Of a DNA stretch of 64,000 nucleotides, positions 1 to 7,798 are shown in pieces. Numbering within the stretch: position 1 is the first letter of the stretch; each line of letters opens with the position of its first letter. The stretch covers positions 186,001 to 250,000 of the forward strand of contig CAVXIR010000003.1 in the NCBI GenBank assembly GCA_963761975.1. Direction: 5' to 3'. The notes beneath the pieces were generated by a model. That model saw only the letters and a program-made list of their open reading frames with translations, searched no databases and was not told the DNA's origin. The translations under genes and the position numbers were made by a program. This DNA comes from JAMQPK01 sp963761975 (GTDB taxonomy: Bacteria > Acidobacteriota > Vicinamibacteria > Vicinamibacterales > JAMQPK01).

Positions 1-55
1 CATCGCGTTCGCCTGCGGGATGAACATGCTGCACGGCACCATCGTCGTGCGGTAA
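1..55 (+). CDS. 3' end of an unidentified gene (partial)
   Basis: The window opens inside a reading frame (frame 2) that ends with residues ACGMNMLHGTIVVR and a TAA stop at 53-55. Only about 17 codons are visible, so the family cannot be identified. It runs toward the convergent chromate transporter genes, leaving a gap of about 30 bases with a weak AGCCG/CGGCT inverted repeat. Confidence 0.4.
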   Translation, partial: IAFACGMNMLHGTIVVR

Positions 56-87
56 GCCGCCGAGGACGACGGCTCGTGTCCTTAGTA

Positions 88-594
88 TTACGTCAGCAGC
101 GTTCCCAAGAGCGCCGATCCAACAATCACGAAGACTGGTGGAACCCGGCCGGATGCCAGGGCAATGAGCCCCGCACTCGCGAGCACAATGTGTGCAAGAC
201 CTGGAGCCGCTTCCGGTGCCAATCGGACACTTGTTGTGGCCATCAACACGCAAGAGGCAATCACGATGGCGCTGCACGCGCCTCGGACTTGCGAGTCTCG
301 ACCGCGTCGGATAGCGCGAGCGATTGGGATCACCAGGATTGCGGGAGACGCCAACGCGAACGCGCCGGCTAGCGCGCCGGGAATCCCCGCGACGAAGTGG
401 CCAAGAACGACTACATACAGTCCAAGCGGCCCCGGAGAGGCCTGGCTGATCGCGATTGCGCTGTTCAACTGTTCGTCTGTCAGCACGCCCCGACGTTCGA
501 CAAGATCTTCCCGAATGACCGGCACAGACGCGAATCCGCTGAAGGAGAGGGCCGTCGCTCTCAGCAGCAGAAAGTAGAGGAGGACCACGCTCAC
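88..594 (-). CDS. Chromate transporter, C-terminal half of a split CHR pair
   Basis: This 168-residue integral membrane protein carries the CHR-family signature: an early hydrophobic segment with ALSFSGFASVPVIREDLV, then the QASPGPLGLYVVVLGHFVAG block that corresponds to the conserved P-G-P core. It continues with several hydrophobic helices. CHR proteins move chromate or related oxyanions across the inner membrane; short-chain members work as pairs of about 170-190 residues. The start is GTG at 592-594, which overlaps the stop of the upstream partner (TGA at 591-593), implying translational coupling. Physiological substrate is inferred from the family only. Confidence 0.85.
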   Translation of the reverse strand: MSVVLLYFLLLRATALSFSGFASVPVIREDLVERRGVLTDEQLNSAIAISQASPGPLGLYVVVLGHFVAGIPGALAGAFALASPAILVIPIARAIRRGRDSQVRGACSAIVIASCVLMATTSVRLAPEAAPGLAHIVLASAGLIALASGRVPPVFVIVGSALLGTLLT

Positions 595-1133
595 GAGTTG
601 CCCCTGAGGAAAACCGCTCCGAGTGCTCCGGCGATCAGGAGCACCCCAAACTGCGGGATTGGCATTGCGAGCGCCATCGCCAAAGTGACGATCGAGACCA
701 GGACGCCGCGAATGAGGTGTTGTTGCAGCTGCGGGCGCAAGAGCCTGACGATCGCCCAGACGAACACCGCCAGCGCCCCGGCTCGAGCGCCTTGCATTGC
801 CCTGTTCGCCAGCGGATGCTCAGCATAGCCAACATATGCCGATGACAGCGCGACGGCGATCGTCGCTGGAACGAATGTGCCAATGGCGAGGGCCGATACG
901 GCGCCCGCCCAGCCGGCGAACCGTTCACCCAGGAGCGTGTACATCGCGAGCAAATTCGTCCCAGGCGTGACCCGCGCAACGGCATACGCCTCGTCAAAGG
1001 CGCTACTCGGCAACGGTCCGTTGTCGACGAGATCCCGACGCAGTGCCGCAGCGGCAGCTGCGGCGCCAATGTGGAAACTTGACGCGCGAACGAATGAACC
1101 TAGCGGAAATGGCCAGCGGTCGGCTGTCGGCAT
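591..1133 (-). CDS. Chromate transporter, N-terminal half of a split CHR pair
   Basis: This is the first gene of the two-gene CHR operon, with about 180 residues from the chosen ATG at 1131-1133 (MPTADRW). It has the other half of the CHR fold: a first membrane segment followed by LRRDLVDNG, and the core VTPGTNLLAMYTLLGERFAGW, then four or so hydrophobic helices. An in-frame start farther upstream (1163) would overlap the divergent regulator gene, so the ATG at 1133 is preferred; it lies at the edge of a perfect palindrome. It overlaps the second transporter gene by 4 bases. The pair probably forms a heteromeric oxyanion transporter. Confidence 0.8.
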   Translation of the reverse strand: MPTADRWPFPLGSFVRASSFHIGAAAAAAALRRDLVDNGPLPSSAFDEAYAVARVTPGTNLLAMYTLLGERFAGWAGAVSALAIGTFVPATIAVALSSAYVGYAEHPLANRAMQGARAGALAVFVWAIVRLLRPQLQQHLIRGVLVSIVTLAMALAMPIPQFGVLLIAGALGAVFLRGNS

Positions 1134-1145
1134 AAGTACACTTAT
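1132..1145. promoter_or_regulatory. 14-bp perfect palindrome between divergent genes, candidate operator
   Basis: The sequence ATAAGT-AC-ACTTAT is perfectly symmetric and fills the 15-base gap between the ATG of the chromate transporter operon (1133) and the ATG of the ModE-like regulator (1149). Its position suggests that the regulator, or another dimeric factor, controls both genes from here. The site is so close to both start codons that one or both transcripts would have very short or no leaders. Confidence 0.5.
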
Positions 1146-1148
1146 CGA

Positions 1149-1535
1149 ATGAGCGCCCATCATGGTTCGTCACGGCGTCGCGCTGGTCAACCGGTTCCGC
1201 GGTGCATATCTACGCTGGCACTTCGGAGCAAACACTGGATCGAGTTTGACGGACAATTCGCAATCGGCGAGGGCGGAGCGGAACTACTCCGTGCCGTGGA
1301 TGTGCGCGGGTCGTTGGCGCAGGGTGCTAGGCAGATCGGGTGGTCGTACCGGCACGCCTGGGGCTATCTCCGACGAGCAGAGGCCGTTTTGGGTGTTGCG
1401 TTGATGTCCACGAGACCCGGCAAGGGTTCAGCTCGGGGAACCGTCCTCACGGCCGCGGCACGGGATGTAGTGGCAACGCTGCTGGGGGAGCCAGCGACTT
1501 CGCAGTGTTCCCGAGTACCTCGACGCGCAAGGTGA
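1149..1535 (+). CDS. ModE-like winged-helix transcriptional regulator
   Basis: This 128-residue protein has a LysR/ModE-type winged helix. After a basic N-terminal tail of about 25 residues, LALRSKHWIEFDG leads into GGAELLRAVDVRGSLAQGARQ, the recognition element GWSYRHAWGYLRRAE, and a wing ending in TVLTAAARDVVATLL. The SYRHAW motif is typical of the N-terminal domain of the molybdate regulator ModE. No molybdate-binding (MOP) domain follows, so it is a single-domain member. It diverges from the chromate transporter genes over a 14-bp palindrome, which suggests control of oxyanion transport, but the ligand is unknown. Confidence 0.75.
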   Translation: MSAHHGSSRRRAGQPVPRCISTLALRSKHWIEFDGQFAIGEGGAELLRAVDVRGSLAQGARQIGWSYRHAWGYLRRAEAVLGVALMSTRPGKGSARGTVLTAAARDVVATLLGEPATSQCSRVPRRAR

Positions 1536-1652
1536 TCCTCGGCTTCGCCGCGCGAGCTCGTTGACGTCACGATCGTCGAGAGGCGATTTCCGTTTAGCAA
1601 ACCGCTGCATCACGCTGCCACACGGATGAGCCAGTTGCGGGTGCAGTATTGA
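1536..1652 (+). other. Open stretch after the regulator stop; possible gene remnant
   Basis: Directly after the regulator's TGA the same frame stays open for 38 codons to a TGA at 1650-1652 and reads RELVDVTIVERRFPFSKPL then HHAATRMSQLRVQY. The composition resembles a genuine C-terminus more than random sequence, but it has no start codon until near its end and I do not recognise the family. It may be the tail of a deleted gene. Confidence 0.25.
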
Positions 1653-1687
1653 ACAGACACCTAGGCGCAGATCCGCCACCATCACGC

Positions 1688-2047
1688 ATGCACCTGGGGT
1701 ACCACGGTTTCCCAGTCACTCGCGCTCGCGGTGTTGTTGGCATATCGCTGATTATCCTCTCCGTTGGAAGCTGCGGGACATCGCCGACGAGCCCGGCCAG
1801 CAACGAGGTGTGTGAGGGTTTTGGGAATTGGCAAACGGGAGACGCGGTCGAAATCGGTGCGCTGGTCGGGCACAGCGGGAATACTGGCAATACCGGCAAC
1901 AAGCCGCACCTGCATCTTTCCATCCAGTCCTGCGATCCCGTCAGTCTGGGTACCGACGCCTGTGCGACTGTTCCGATGAACTTTCGCAACTCAGACCCGA
2001 ATCCTACGGGTTTGGTTATGGGCCAACGGTACGAGGCGCGCTTCTGA
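1688..2047 (+). pseudogene. Truncated M23-type peptidase lipoprotein
   Basis: The frame encodes a plausible lipoprotein signal (MHLGYHGF..., hydrophobic GVVGISLIILSVGSC with a lipobox-like Cys). It is followed after only about 20 residues by the C-terminal part of an M23/LytM peptidase domain: GALVGHSGNTGNTG, then KPHLHLSIQ, matching the usual G-x-TG...HLH block with the third zinc ligand. The first half of the catalytic domain, which holds the first His and the Asp ligands, is missing. The gene therefore looks internally deleted. An in-frame TTG at 1649 would extend it upstream. Activity against peptidoglycan is unlikely. Confidence 0.55.
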
Positions 2048-2140
2048 TGCCGCTGGGCAACCGTTGCGTGATCGCGTCGTCGGCCGCATAGATTCGCCTT
2101 CGTATTCGGCACAACACCAGCGAGAGCTCCGCCTTAGCTC

Positions 2141-2185
2141 GTTTTTCACAACGGTGTATTTTGTTGCAAGGGCGTTGTGAAAAAC
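2141..2185. terminator. Perfect 13-bp inverted repeat, possible terminator hairpin
   Basis: GTTTTTCACAACG at 2141-2153 is the exact reverse complement of CGTTGTGAAAAAC at 2173-2185, with a 19-base loop. It lies downstream of the M23 remnant and upstream of panE. The A/T ends could act as a bidirectional terminator, but there is no long U tract. Confidence 0.4.
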
Positions 2186-2189
2186 CTCA

Positions 2190-2332
2190 CTGGTTCCACG
2201 GGTTCCTGTTCCACGTTCCCCGTTCGCGGTGGCGCCACGATGACCGTGCGCGCTTTTTTACGAAAAAGATGGCGTACTGAATCCGCCGCCCAACTCGAAC
2301 GCGGAACCCCCGGAACAGGAACGCGGAACCAG
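2190..2332. repeat. GGTTCC-rich imperfect palindrome
   Basis: The left arm (2190-2234) and right arm (2285-2332) are reverse complements of each other with small gaps. Both share CTGGTTCC, TTCCTGTTCC and CGTTCG blocks. The 50 or so bases between contain the A/T-rich piece CGCTTTTTTACGAAAAAG. It fills the gap upstream of panE and resembles in composition the palindrome at 61212-61289, suggesting a family of non-coding palindromic elements. Confidence 0.5.
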
Positions 2333-2435
2333 CCGACTACAGCATTCTGGAAAAACGCCAGAGGCCGCCCGCGCGATCAGATATTCTGACCGGCATGATG
2401 ACGATGCAGATGCGCCCTCTGCGCGAGAATGAACG

Positions 2436-3374
2436 ATGAAGTTTCTTGTCTTAGGGGCCGGTGCGATTGGTGGCTACTTCGGTGGTCGGCTCGTCGAGAG
2501 TGGCGCCGACGTCACGTTTCTCGTCCGCCCGGGCCGTCGCGCCCAGCTCGAACGCGACGGTCTGTGCATCGAGAGCGCGCTCGGAAACATGTCGCGGCCG
2601 GTACGGACCGCGCTGGCCGATTCGGTTGCGCCTGAGTACGACGTCGTGCTGCTGACCTGTAAGGCCTACGACTTGCAGTCATCCATCGAGGCGATTGCAC
2701 CAGCCGCGGGGCCACAGACCGCGGTCATCCCCCTGCTCAACGGTCTCGCGCACTTCGCGGTCCTTGATGCCCACTTCGGCGCCTCCCGGGTCATGGGAGG
2801 CACTTGCATGATCGATTCGATCCTTGGACGCGACGGAGTCGTGCATCACGGTGGCACATTGCAGCGTCTGGTGTTCGGCGAACGCGACGGTCGGCGCTCG
2901 CCGCGGGCTGAGGCCATCGCGGAAGTTTTGGCTGGCACGAGCGTCGACTGGTCATTGTCCGATGACATCGAGCAAATACTGTGGGAAAAGCTGGTGTTTC
3001 TCGCTGCGCTGGCCTCGGTGACATGTTTGTTCCGCGCCAACGTGCGGGAAATCATCAGCGCGCCCGGCGGTCGCGAGGCCATGGAGCGGGCGCTTGCCGC
3101 CAACGCCGAGATTGCGGCGCGCGAAGGGCATCCGCCGAGCGCTTCCGGTCTGGATTTCGCCAGAACCCGATTGACCGATCCGGCTGGTCCGTGGAGCGCC
3201 TCGATGCTGCGCGACCTCGAGAGCGGCGGACACGTCGAGGCTGATCACATCGTCGGTTGGATGCTTGACCGTGCCCGGCGGCACGGTGTGGACGACACGC
3301 TGCTCTCGCTCGCATTTACCCATCTCAAGGCTTTCGAAGCGCGCCGAGAGGCCAACCGCCTACCAGGCCGCTAG
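2436..3374 (+). CDS. panE: 2-dehydropantoate 2-reductase (ketopantoate reductase)
   Basis: The 312-residue product matches the PanE/ApbA family in length and layout. It has an N-terminal Rossmann domain with the GAGAIGG dinucleotide motif at residues 7-13, the conserved TCKAYD block and LLNG. The C-terminal helical domain contains the catalytic lysine in LWEKLVFLA and the SMLRDLESGGHVEADHIVG substrate-binding segment. The family reduces 2-dehydropantoate to pantoate with NADPH in coenzyme A synthesis; some members act on other 2-keto acids, and no other pantothenate gene is nearby. Its last codons overlap the convergent ankyrin gene by 4 bases. Confidence 0.88.
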   Translation: MKFLVLGAGAIGGYFGGRLVESGADVTFLVRPGRRAQLERDGLCIESALGNMSRPVRTALADSVAPEYDVVLLTCKAYDLQSSIEAIAPAAGPQTAVIPLLNGLAHFAVLDAHFGASRVMGGTCMIDSILGRDGVVHHGGTLQRLVFGERDGRRSPRAEAIAEVLAGTSVDWSLSDDIEQILWEKLVFLAALASVTCLFRANVREIISAPGGREAMERALAANAEIAAREGHPPSASGLDFARTRLTDPAGPWSASMLRDLESGGHVEADHIVGWMLDRARRHGVDDTLLSLAFTHLKAFEARREANRLPGR

Positions 3375-4957
3375 CGAACCGGTGGCCCGCTCAGATGTGC
3401 CCGTAGCACTGCGTCCACATCGTCGCGGCCCGTCGGCAGGATCGAGGGCTCGAACGTTTCTCCCGAGTCGAGGAGCAGCCGGACCGTCGTTGGGTAGTCG
3501 CCGCCTCGGTCCCTCGACCACCCCTCCACAGACCCGAACACACACCAGCCGAGCGGCGTAGCGTGGTAGCGGCTGTCGCGGACACCGATCGGCGGATCGC
3601 GTCGCAACAGCATGCGCACCATCTCCGTGTTGCCATGGAACGCGGCCCAGTGCAGGGCGTCGCCATGGTCGGGGCCCGCTACTCGTTGATCGAAGCCGAG
3701 ATCGAGCATCAGCGCGACGGCCGCGTTGTTGGAGGCCTGCGCCTTGTCTGCGATCAGCCGCATCTCCTCCGGCCGCAGGCTCCCCACAAGGTCAGGATGC
3801 GCAGCCACGATGGCTTCAGCGGTGGCACGGTCGGCCTTCGCACACGCGGCGAGCAAGCGCTGGGACGGCGTGGCGTGATCGAGCAGCAGCGCGAGGATCT
3901 CGTCGTTGCCGAACCGGGCGGCGGCCTCGATGGCCGAGATGTTCGCGTCGAACACCCAGCGGTACACGTCACCGCGGCGATCGCCGATCTCCTCGCGTGT
4001 TGCTGGCTTCGTTCCGTCGTGCGCGACGTGATACTTGCCCTGCCCGATGCGATGATCCAGTGCTTCCGGGTCGTCGCGGAGGCTGCGCCGGACGAGCGCG
4101 GCATCGCGCAGGCCGATGGCGAGAAAGATGTCGAACCATGCGCCGCGCGAGACCAGCAGCCGCGCCACGTCCGGCGCGTCGCGCACGAGGTACTGAGCGG
4201 GTCTCGACTCGTGATCCACATCGCGCGCGTCGAGGTCCGCGCCGCGATCGAGCAGGTACTGCGCGATCTCCACCGTGCGCGCGCAGTGGAGCGGCGTCTT
4301 CCCATCGCCGCCGCGTGCGCGGACGAGCGACGGATCCGCATCCACGAGCTCGCGCAGGCGATCGAACATGCCAAGGTGCGCCGCCGCGAAGACGTCGACG
4401 GTCGCGCCACGCGCGATCAGCGGAGCGGCCTCCTCGGGCGTGACGCCGGTCTCGAGCAGGCCAAATCCGCCCGCCCACCATGTGCTCTTCAGGTTGAGAT
4501 CGGCCCCGTAGGACAGCAGGAGATCCAACAACGGCAGGTTCTTCGTGGCGCGTGCGACCGGACGGCTGTTGAAATAGCTGATCGGGTCGTTGATGGCGGC
4601 ACGAACACCCGGGTCCGTCTCGAGCAACCTGCGGACGCGCTCCACGTTGCCGGCATGCAGCGCGCTGAGGAAGTCCTCCACCGGCGTCTTCGTGAGCGAC
4701 TCGATCTTGCGCGTCAGGACCGACCAGCTCGTGAAGCCGTATCCGCGCGCGATGACGAGCTGCGCATCGGCGAGTGTGAGATGATCCGGCGCGGGCGGCT
4801 GCGGGTGCAGCGCCCGGATGCGTGTCAGCGCATCGATGTCACCGGTCCACGCGGCGCGCAGCAAGTCCTTCGCGCGCTTGTGCTGCATCTCGAGGTTGGG
4901 TCGGGCGGGTAGCGGTTCGACGAACGTCGAGGCAGAGCGGTCGTGTTCGGACGTCAT
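3371..4957 (-). CDS. Ankyrin-repeat protein
   Basis: The product is a 528-residue soluble protein with no signal peptide. An N-terminal region of about 100 residues (MTSEHDRSAS..., with AKDLLRAAWTGD and ARGYGFTSWSVL) precedes a chain of ankyrin units such as LLDLLLSYGADLNLKS, GKTPLHCARTVEIAQYLLDRGADL and GDALHWAAFHGNTEMVRMLLRR. Ankyrin repeats bind other proteins; the partner is unknown. The start at 4955-4957 is preferred over a longer in-frame start because GGGAGGTG sits 4-5 bases upstream. A long open frame on the opposite strand is a codon-bias shadow. Confidence 0.85.
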   Translation of the reverse strand: MTSEHDRSASTFVEPLPARPNLEMQHKRAKDLLRAAWTGDIDALTRIRALHPQPPAPDHLTLADAQLVIARGYGFTSWSVLTRKIESLTKTPVEDFLSALHAGNVERVRRLLETDPGVRAAINDPISYFNSRPVARATKNLPLLDLLLSYGADLNLKSTWWAGGFGLLETGVTPEEAAPLIARGATVDVFAAAHLGMFDRLRELVDADPSLVRARGGDGKTPLHCARTVEIAQYLLDRGADLDARDVDHESRPAQYLVRDAPDVARLLVSRGAWFDIFLAIGLRDAALVRRSLRDDPEALDHRIGQGKYHVAHDGTKPATREEIGDRRGDVYRWVFDANISAIEAAARFGNDEILALLLDHATPSQRLLAACAKADRATAEAIVAAHPDLVGSLRPEEMRLIADKAQASNNAAVALMLDLGFDQRVAGPDHGDALHWAAFHGNTEMVRMLLRRDPPIGVRDSRYHATPLGWCVFGSVEGWSRDRGGDYPTTVRLLLDSGETFEPSILPTGRDDVDAVLRAHLSGPPVR

Positions 4958-5139
4958 GACGACACCTCCCGTAAAGGGTTGTGCCCGTTGTCCGCGAGAG
5001 ACGGGCTGGAGGTTCGTCAGGCTACGGTGAACGTCGCAGTCGACGACAGGTGGGAGCATCCCTTCCCCGCGGACGGGGGGCGTCCTGCACGCGCCTGGTC
5101 AGCATAGTCTCACGAGACAGCCCTAATGTTTCCTTGCTA

Positions 5140-5341
5140 TCGTCCGGACGATGAATCTCGACCCTGGAGGGTTTGTTCTGACGGCTCACGTGGTACAAGC
5201 AGCAGCGCTCGGTGACGTTCGAGGCGACTTTCATGAACGCTGAGAAATATGGCAAGTTGAAGAGCACTCTGGCGGCCTTCACGGCAAGGACGCTTCCGGC
5301 GTCCAAGCTGAAAAAATACACGCCAGGGTTGTCATCAACCC
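5140..5341. promoter_or_regulatory. Upstream region of the GMC operon with two palindromes
   Basis: The 420 bases between the ankyrin gene and the GMC gene contain the 12-bp palindrome TCGTCCGGACGA (5140-5151) and a perfect hairpin GGGTTG-TCAT-CAACCC (5326-5341) about 40 bases before the operon start. Either could be an operator or leader structure. No clear -35/-10 pair was found. Confidence 0.3.
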
Positions 5342-5382
5342 GTACGTACGCGGATGCGGGCCTTCAAGGGGAAGCGAGATGA
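5233..5382 (+). CDS. Possible 49-residue leader ORF coupled to the GMC gene
   Basis: An ATG at 5233, preceded by GAGG at 8 bases, opens a 49-codon frame beginning MNAEKYGKLKSTLAAFTAR. Its TGA (5380-5382) overlaps the ATG of the GMC oxidoreductase (5379-5381), which is the usual geometry of translational coupling. The peptide is basic and has no recognised family. It may be chance, since the frame is short. Confidence 0.25.
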   Translation: MNAEKYGKLKSTLAAFTARTLPASKLKKYTPGLSSTRTYADAGLQGEAR

Positions 5383-6914
5383 CCACGCACTACGATCATA
5401 TCGTCGTGGGAACGGGATCGACAGGAGCTGTCGTCGCTGCCCGTCTCAGCGAGGATGCCAACCTGCAAGTGTTGGCGCTGGAGGCGGGTCCGGACTATGT
5501 GACACTCGAAGAGACGCCGGAAGACATCCGTAACGCGTACGCGGTGTCGGTCGACAAGCACGACTGGCACTACACCGCCGAGGCGACCGCCGGCCGGATC
5601 ATCCCCTATGCACGGGGTAAAGTGACCGGTGGGTGTTCGGCCATCAACGGGTCGATCGCGCTGCGTGGCCTGCCCGGCGACTATGACGAGTGGGCGGGCG
5701 CTGGCAACGAGGGCTGGGGCTGGAAAGACATACTTCCCTACCTGGTGAAGATCGAGGACGACCCCATCACCAGCCCAATCCACGGCAAGGGAGGACCCAT
5801 TCCCATCGTGCGCACGCCGAAGGAAGACCTCACGGCGGTGCAGCGCGCTTTCGTCCAGGCATGCCTGGCCAATGACTTCGACGAGGTGTTCGACCACAAC
5901 GAGCCCGAGTCGAGCGGCGTGGGTCCTCTCCCCATGAACCGGCGCGGCGGGCTGCGCGTGTCGACCGCGATCAGCTATCTGACGTCCACGGTGCGACGCC
6001 GCAAGAACCTCCGCATCCGCGCCCACGCGATGGTCAGGCGCATTCTGTTCGAGGGGACCAAGGCAGTGGGCGTCGAGGTGAAGGACGAGGGACACTGGGA
6101 GAAGGTCTACGGCAGCCAGATCACGCTATGTGCTGGCACCGTGCACAACCCCGCGATCCTCTGGCGCTCTGGTGTGGGTCCCAAGAACAAACTGCTTGCG
6201 CTAGGAGTGCCGGTCATCGCCGATCGACCGGGGATTGGAGAAAACCTCGTCGAACATTGCCAGGCCTTGGTGGCGTTGCTGCCCAAGCCGGGGATATGCG
6301 ATCCAGCGAGCCCAGACGTGCAAGTGGTCGTGCACTATACCGCGCCGGGGGGACCCTTCAACGACATGCAGATTTATTGCGTGAACAAGCTCGGTCGCGA
6401 ACGCTTCCCCGAGCTCCCGCCGGGCAGCTGCGACTTGCTCTACGCCGCCATGATCTGTCTGAATCGTCCCAAGTCGCGGGGGCGGATCGCCCTCACGTCG
6501 CTCGATCCAGATGTGCAGCCCGCAATCAGTTTGAACCTGAACGCCGATCCTGAGGACATGCGACGCATGCGTCACGGTGTCCGCAGGTGCTGGGACATCG
6601 CGAAGACAGGAGAGTTCGCGGCGATGTCGAACGGCGTGGCCGTGCTGACCCAGGAAATCATCGACGATGATGCCCTTCTGTCTCAGTACATCCACGGCAA
6701 CTGCGGCACCCTATGGCATCCGGTCGGGACATGCAAAATGGGGCCGGCCTCAGACGCCATGGCAGTGGTCGATGCGCATCTGCGTGTGCATGGGTTGCAG
6801 AACCTTCGCGTTGCCGACGCGTCTATTTTTCCCGATCACGTGAGCCGTAACCCCAATCTCACCTGCATCGCGATCGGCGAGCGCGTCGCAGAGTGGTTGA
6901 AAGCAGAAGCATGA
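5379..6914 (+). CDS. GMC-family FAD-dependent oxidoreductase
   Basis: The 511-residue product has the full glucose-methanol-choline oxidoreductase layout: the FAD-binding VVGTGSTGAVVAARL at the N-terminus, the GGCSAINGSIALRGLPGDYDEWA signature, the second signature region around LCAGTVHNPAILWRSGVGP, and the C-terminal catalytic block LWHPVGTCKMGP with RVADASIFPDHVSRNPNLT. The active-site pair is a His in LWHPVGT with Asn in SRNPN. Family members oxidise alcohols or sugars; the substrate is unknown. It is the first gene of a six-gene operon and its stop overlaps the next start by ATGA. Confidence 0.9.
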   Translation: MTTHYDHIVVGTGSTGAVVAARLSEDANLQVLALEAGPDYVTLEETPEDIRNAYAVSVDKHDWHYTAEATAGRIIPYARGKVTGGCSAINGSIALRGLPGDYDEWAGAGNEGWGWKDILPYLVKIEDDPITSPIHGKGGPIPIVRTPKEDLTAVQRAFVQACLANDFDEVFDHNEPESSGVGPLPMNRRGGLRVSTAISYLTSTVRRRKNLRIRAHAMVRRILFEGTKAVGVEVKDEGHWEKVYGSQITLCAGTVHNPAILWRSGVGPKNKLLALGVPVIADRPGIGENLVEHCQALVALLPKPGICDPASPDVQVVVHYTAPGGPFNDMQIYCVNKLGRERFPELPPGSCDLLYAAMICLNRPKSRGRIALTSLDPDVQPAISLNLNADPEDMRRMRHGVRRCWDIAKTGEFAAMSNGVAVLTQEIIDDDALLSQYIHGNCGTLWHPVGTCKMGPASDAMAVVDAHLRVHGLQNLRVADASIFPDHVSRNPNLTCIAIGERVAEWLKAEA

Positions 6915-7702
6915 TGAGTGCAGACAACGTGATGGTCGTCCGGCGCTATTTCGAGGAGTTTTTGAGCGCGCCTGGCAAGCTCGAGATCGCGACCGACATC
7001 TTCACGCCAGACATCGTCTTTGAGAACCCCATCTCCGATCGGAAAATCAGCGGCATCGAGGCCTACTGCGCGTTTGCGCTGCGTTGGTATGAAGGCTTCC
7101 CCGATCGAAGGTTCACCCTCAAGGAGACCATCTCTGAGGGTGACCGCATCGCGGCCCGCTTCACCATCGAGGCCACGCACCTCGGTCCGTTCGGCGGATC
7201 GTTGCCGACGGGCAATCGCATCCTGATCAACGGCGTCAACTTGTTCCGCACGAGCGGCGGAAAGATCCGGCACGTGCACGCTTTCTTCAACCCGCTGGAA
7301 CTCTGGCGGCCGCTGGGGCTGCCGGGCGATGGTCGGCCGCGCACCAGCGACATCAACCCGACGAAGGTCAAGGACGCGGTAACGGCTTACGTGACCGCGT
7401 TCTTGATACGAGACCGAGCCGCCTTCCTCGACGCCTTTACGGACGACGCCACGATCGTCGCGCCAGTAGGCTCGGCGCCGATCGTTGGCAAGGCGGCGGT
7501 GGGAACGTTCTTCGACGGCGTGCTGGGATCGTTCGACACCATCGAGTTCAAGATTGAGGAACTGTTTGTTGCCGCCGACGAGGCTGCGCTCGTCTTTTCG
7601 CTCACGGGCACCAAGCAGACCAGGGTTACCCCAATCAGGGGCGTGGACGTCTTCCACGTCGATGCCCGGGGACGCATCTTTTCGGTTGTCGGCTATCACT
7701 AG
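6911..7702 (+). CDS. Tandem SnoaL/NTF2-like protein
   Basis: The product has 263 residues and two NTF2-like folds. The first (about 1-130) has the SnoaL-like pattern VRRYFEEFLSAPG, then FENPISDRKISGIEAYCAFALRWYEGFPD and GNRILINGVNLFRTSGGKI. The second (about 145-263) starts at VKDAVTAYVTAFLIRDRAAFLDAFTDDATIVAPVG and ends GVDVFHVDARGRIFSVVGYH. Such folds serve as polyketide cyclases, isomerases or binding proteins. The ATG at 6911 overlaps the GMC stop, indicating coupling; an in-frame GTG or longer start at 6893 is less likely. Confidence 0.75.
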   Translation: MMSADNVMVVRRYFEEFLSAPGKLEIATDIFTPDIVFENPISDRKISGIEAYCAFALRWYEGFPDRRFTLKETISEGDRIAARFTIEATHLGPFGGSLPTGNRILINGVNLFRTSGGKIRHVHAFFNPLELWRPLGLPGDGRPRTSDINPTKVKDAVTAYVTAFLIRDRAAFLDAFTDDATIVAPVGSAPIVGKAAVGTFFDGVLGSFDTIEFKIEELFVAADEAALVFSLTGTKQTRVTPIRGVDVFHVDARGRIFSVVGYH

Positions 7703-7798
7703 CCCGGACTATTCACAACCATCGCCAGTGTCGAACCTGTCTCGCGACGTTGCCTGGCATTGACTCTGCCCGGACGCGGCGCTATTTTAGTCGCTTGT

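Noticed and set aside
3563..4912. 449-codon open frame on the plus strand
   Set aside because: It is antisense to the ankyrin gene, is rich in Arg, Ala and Glu without any domain, and reflects GC codon bias.
5022..5321. 99-codon minus-strand frame in the gap before the GMC operon
   Set aside because: No family, no ribosome binding site, and Arg-rich tail; likely chance.
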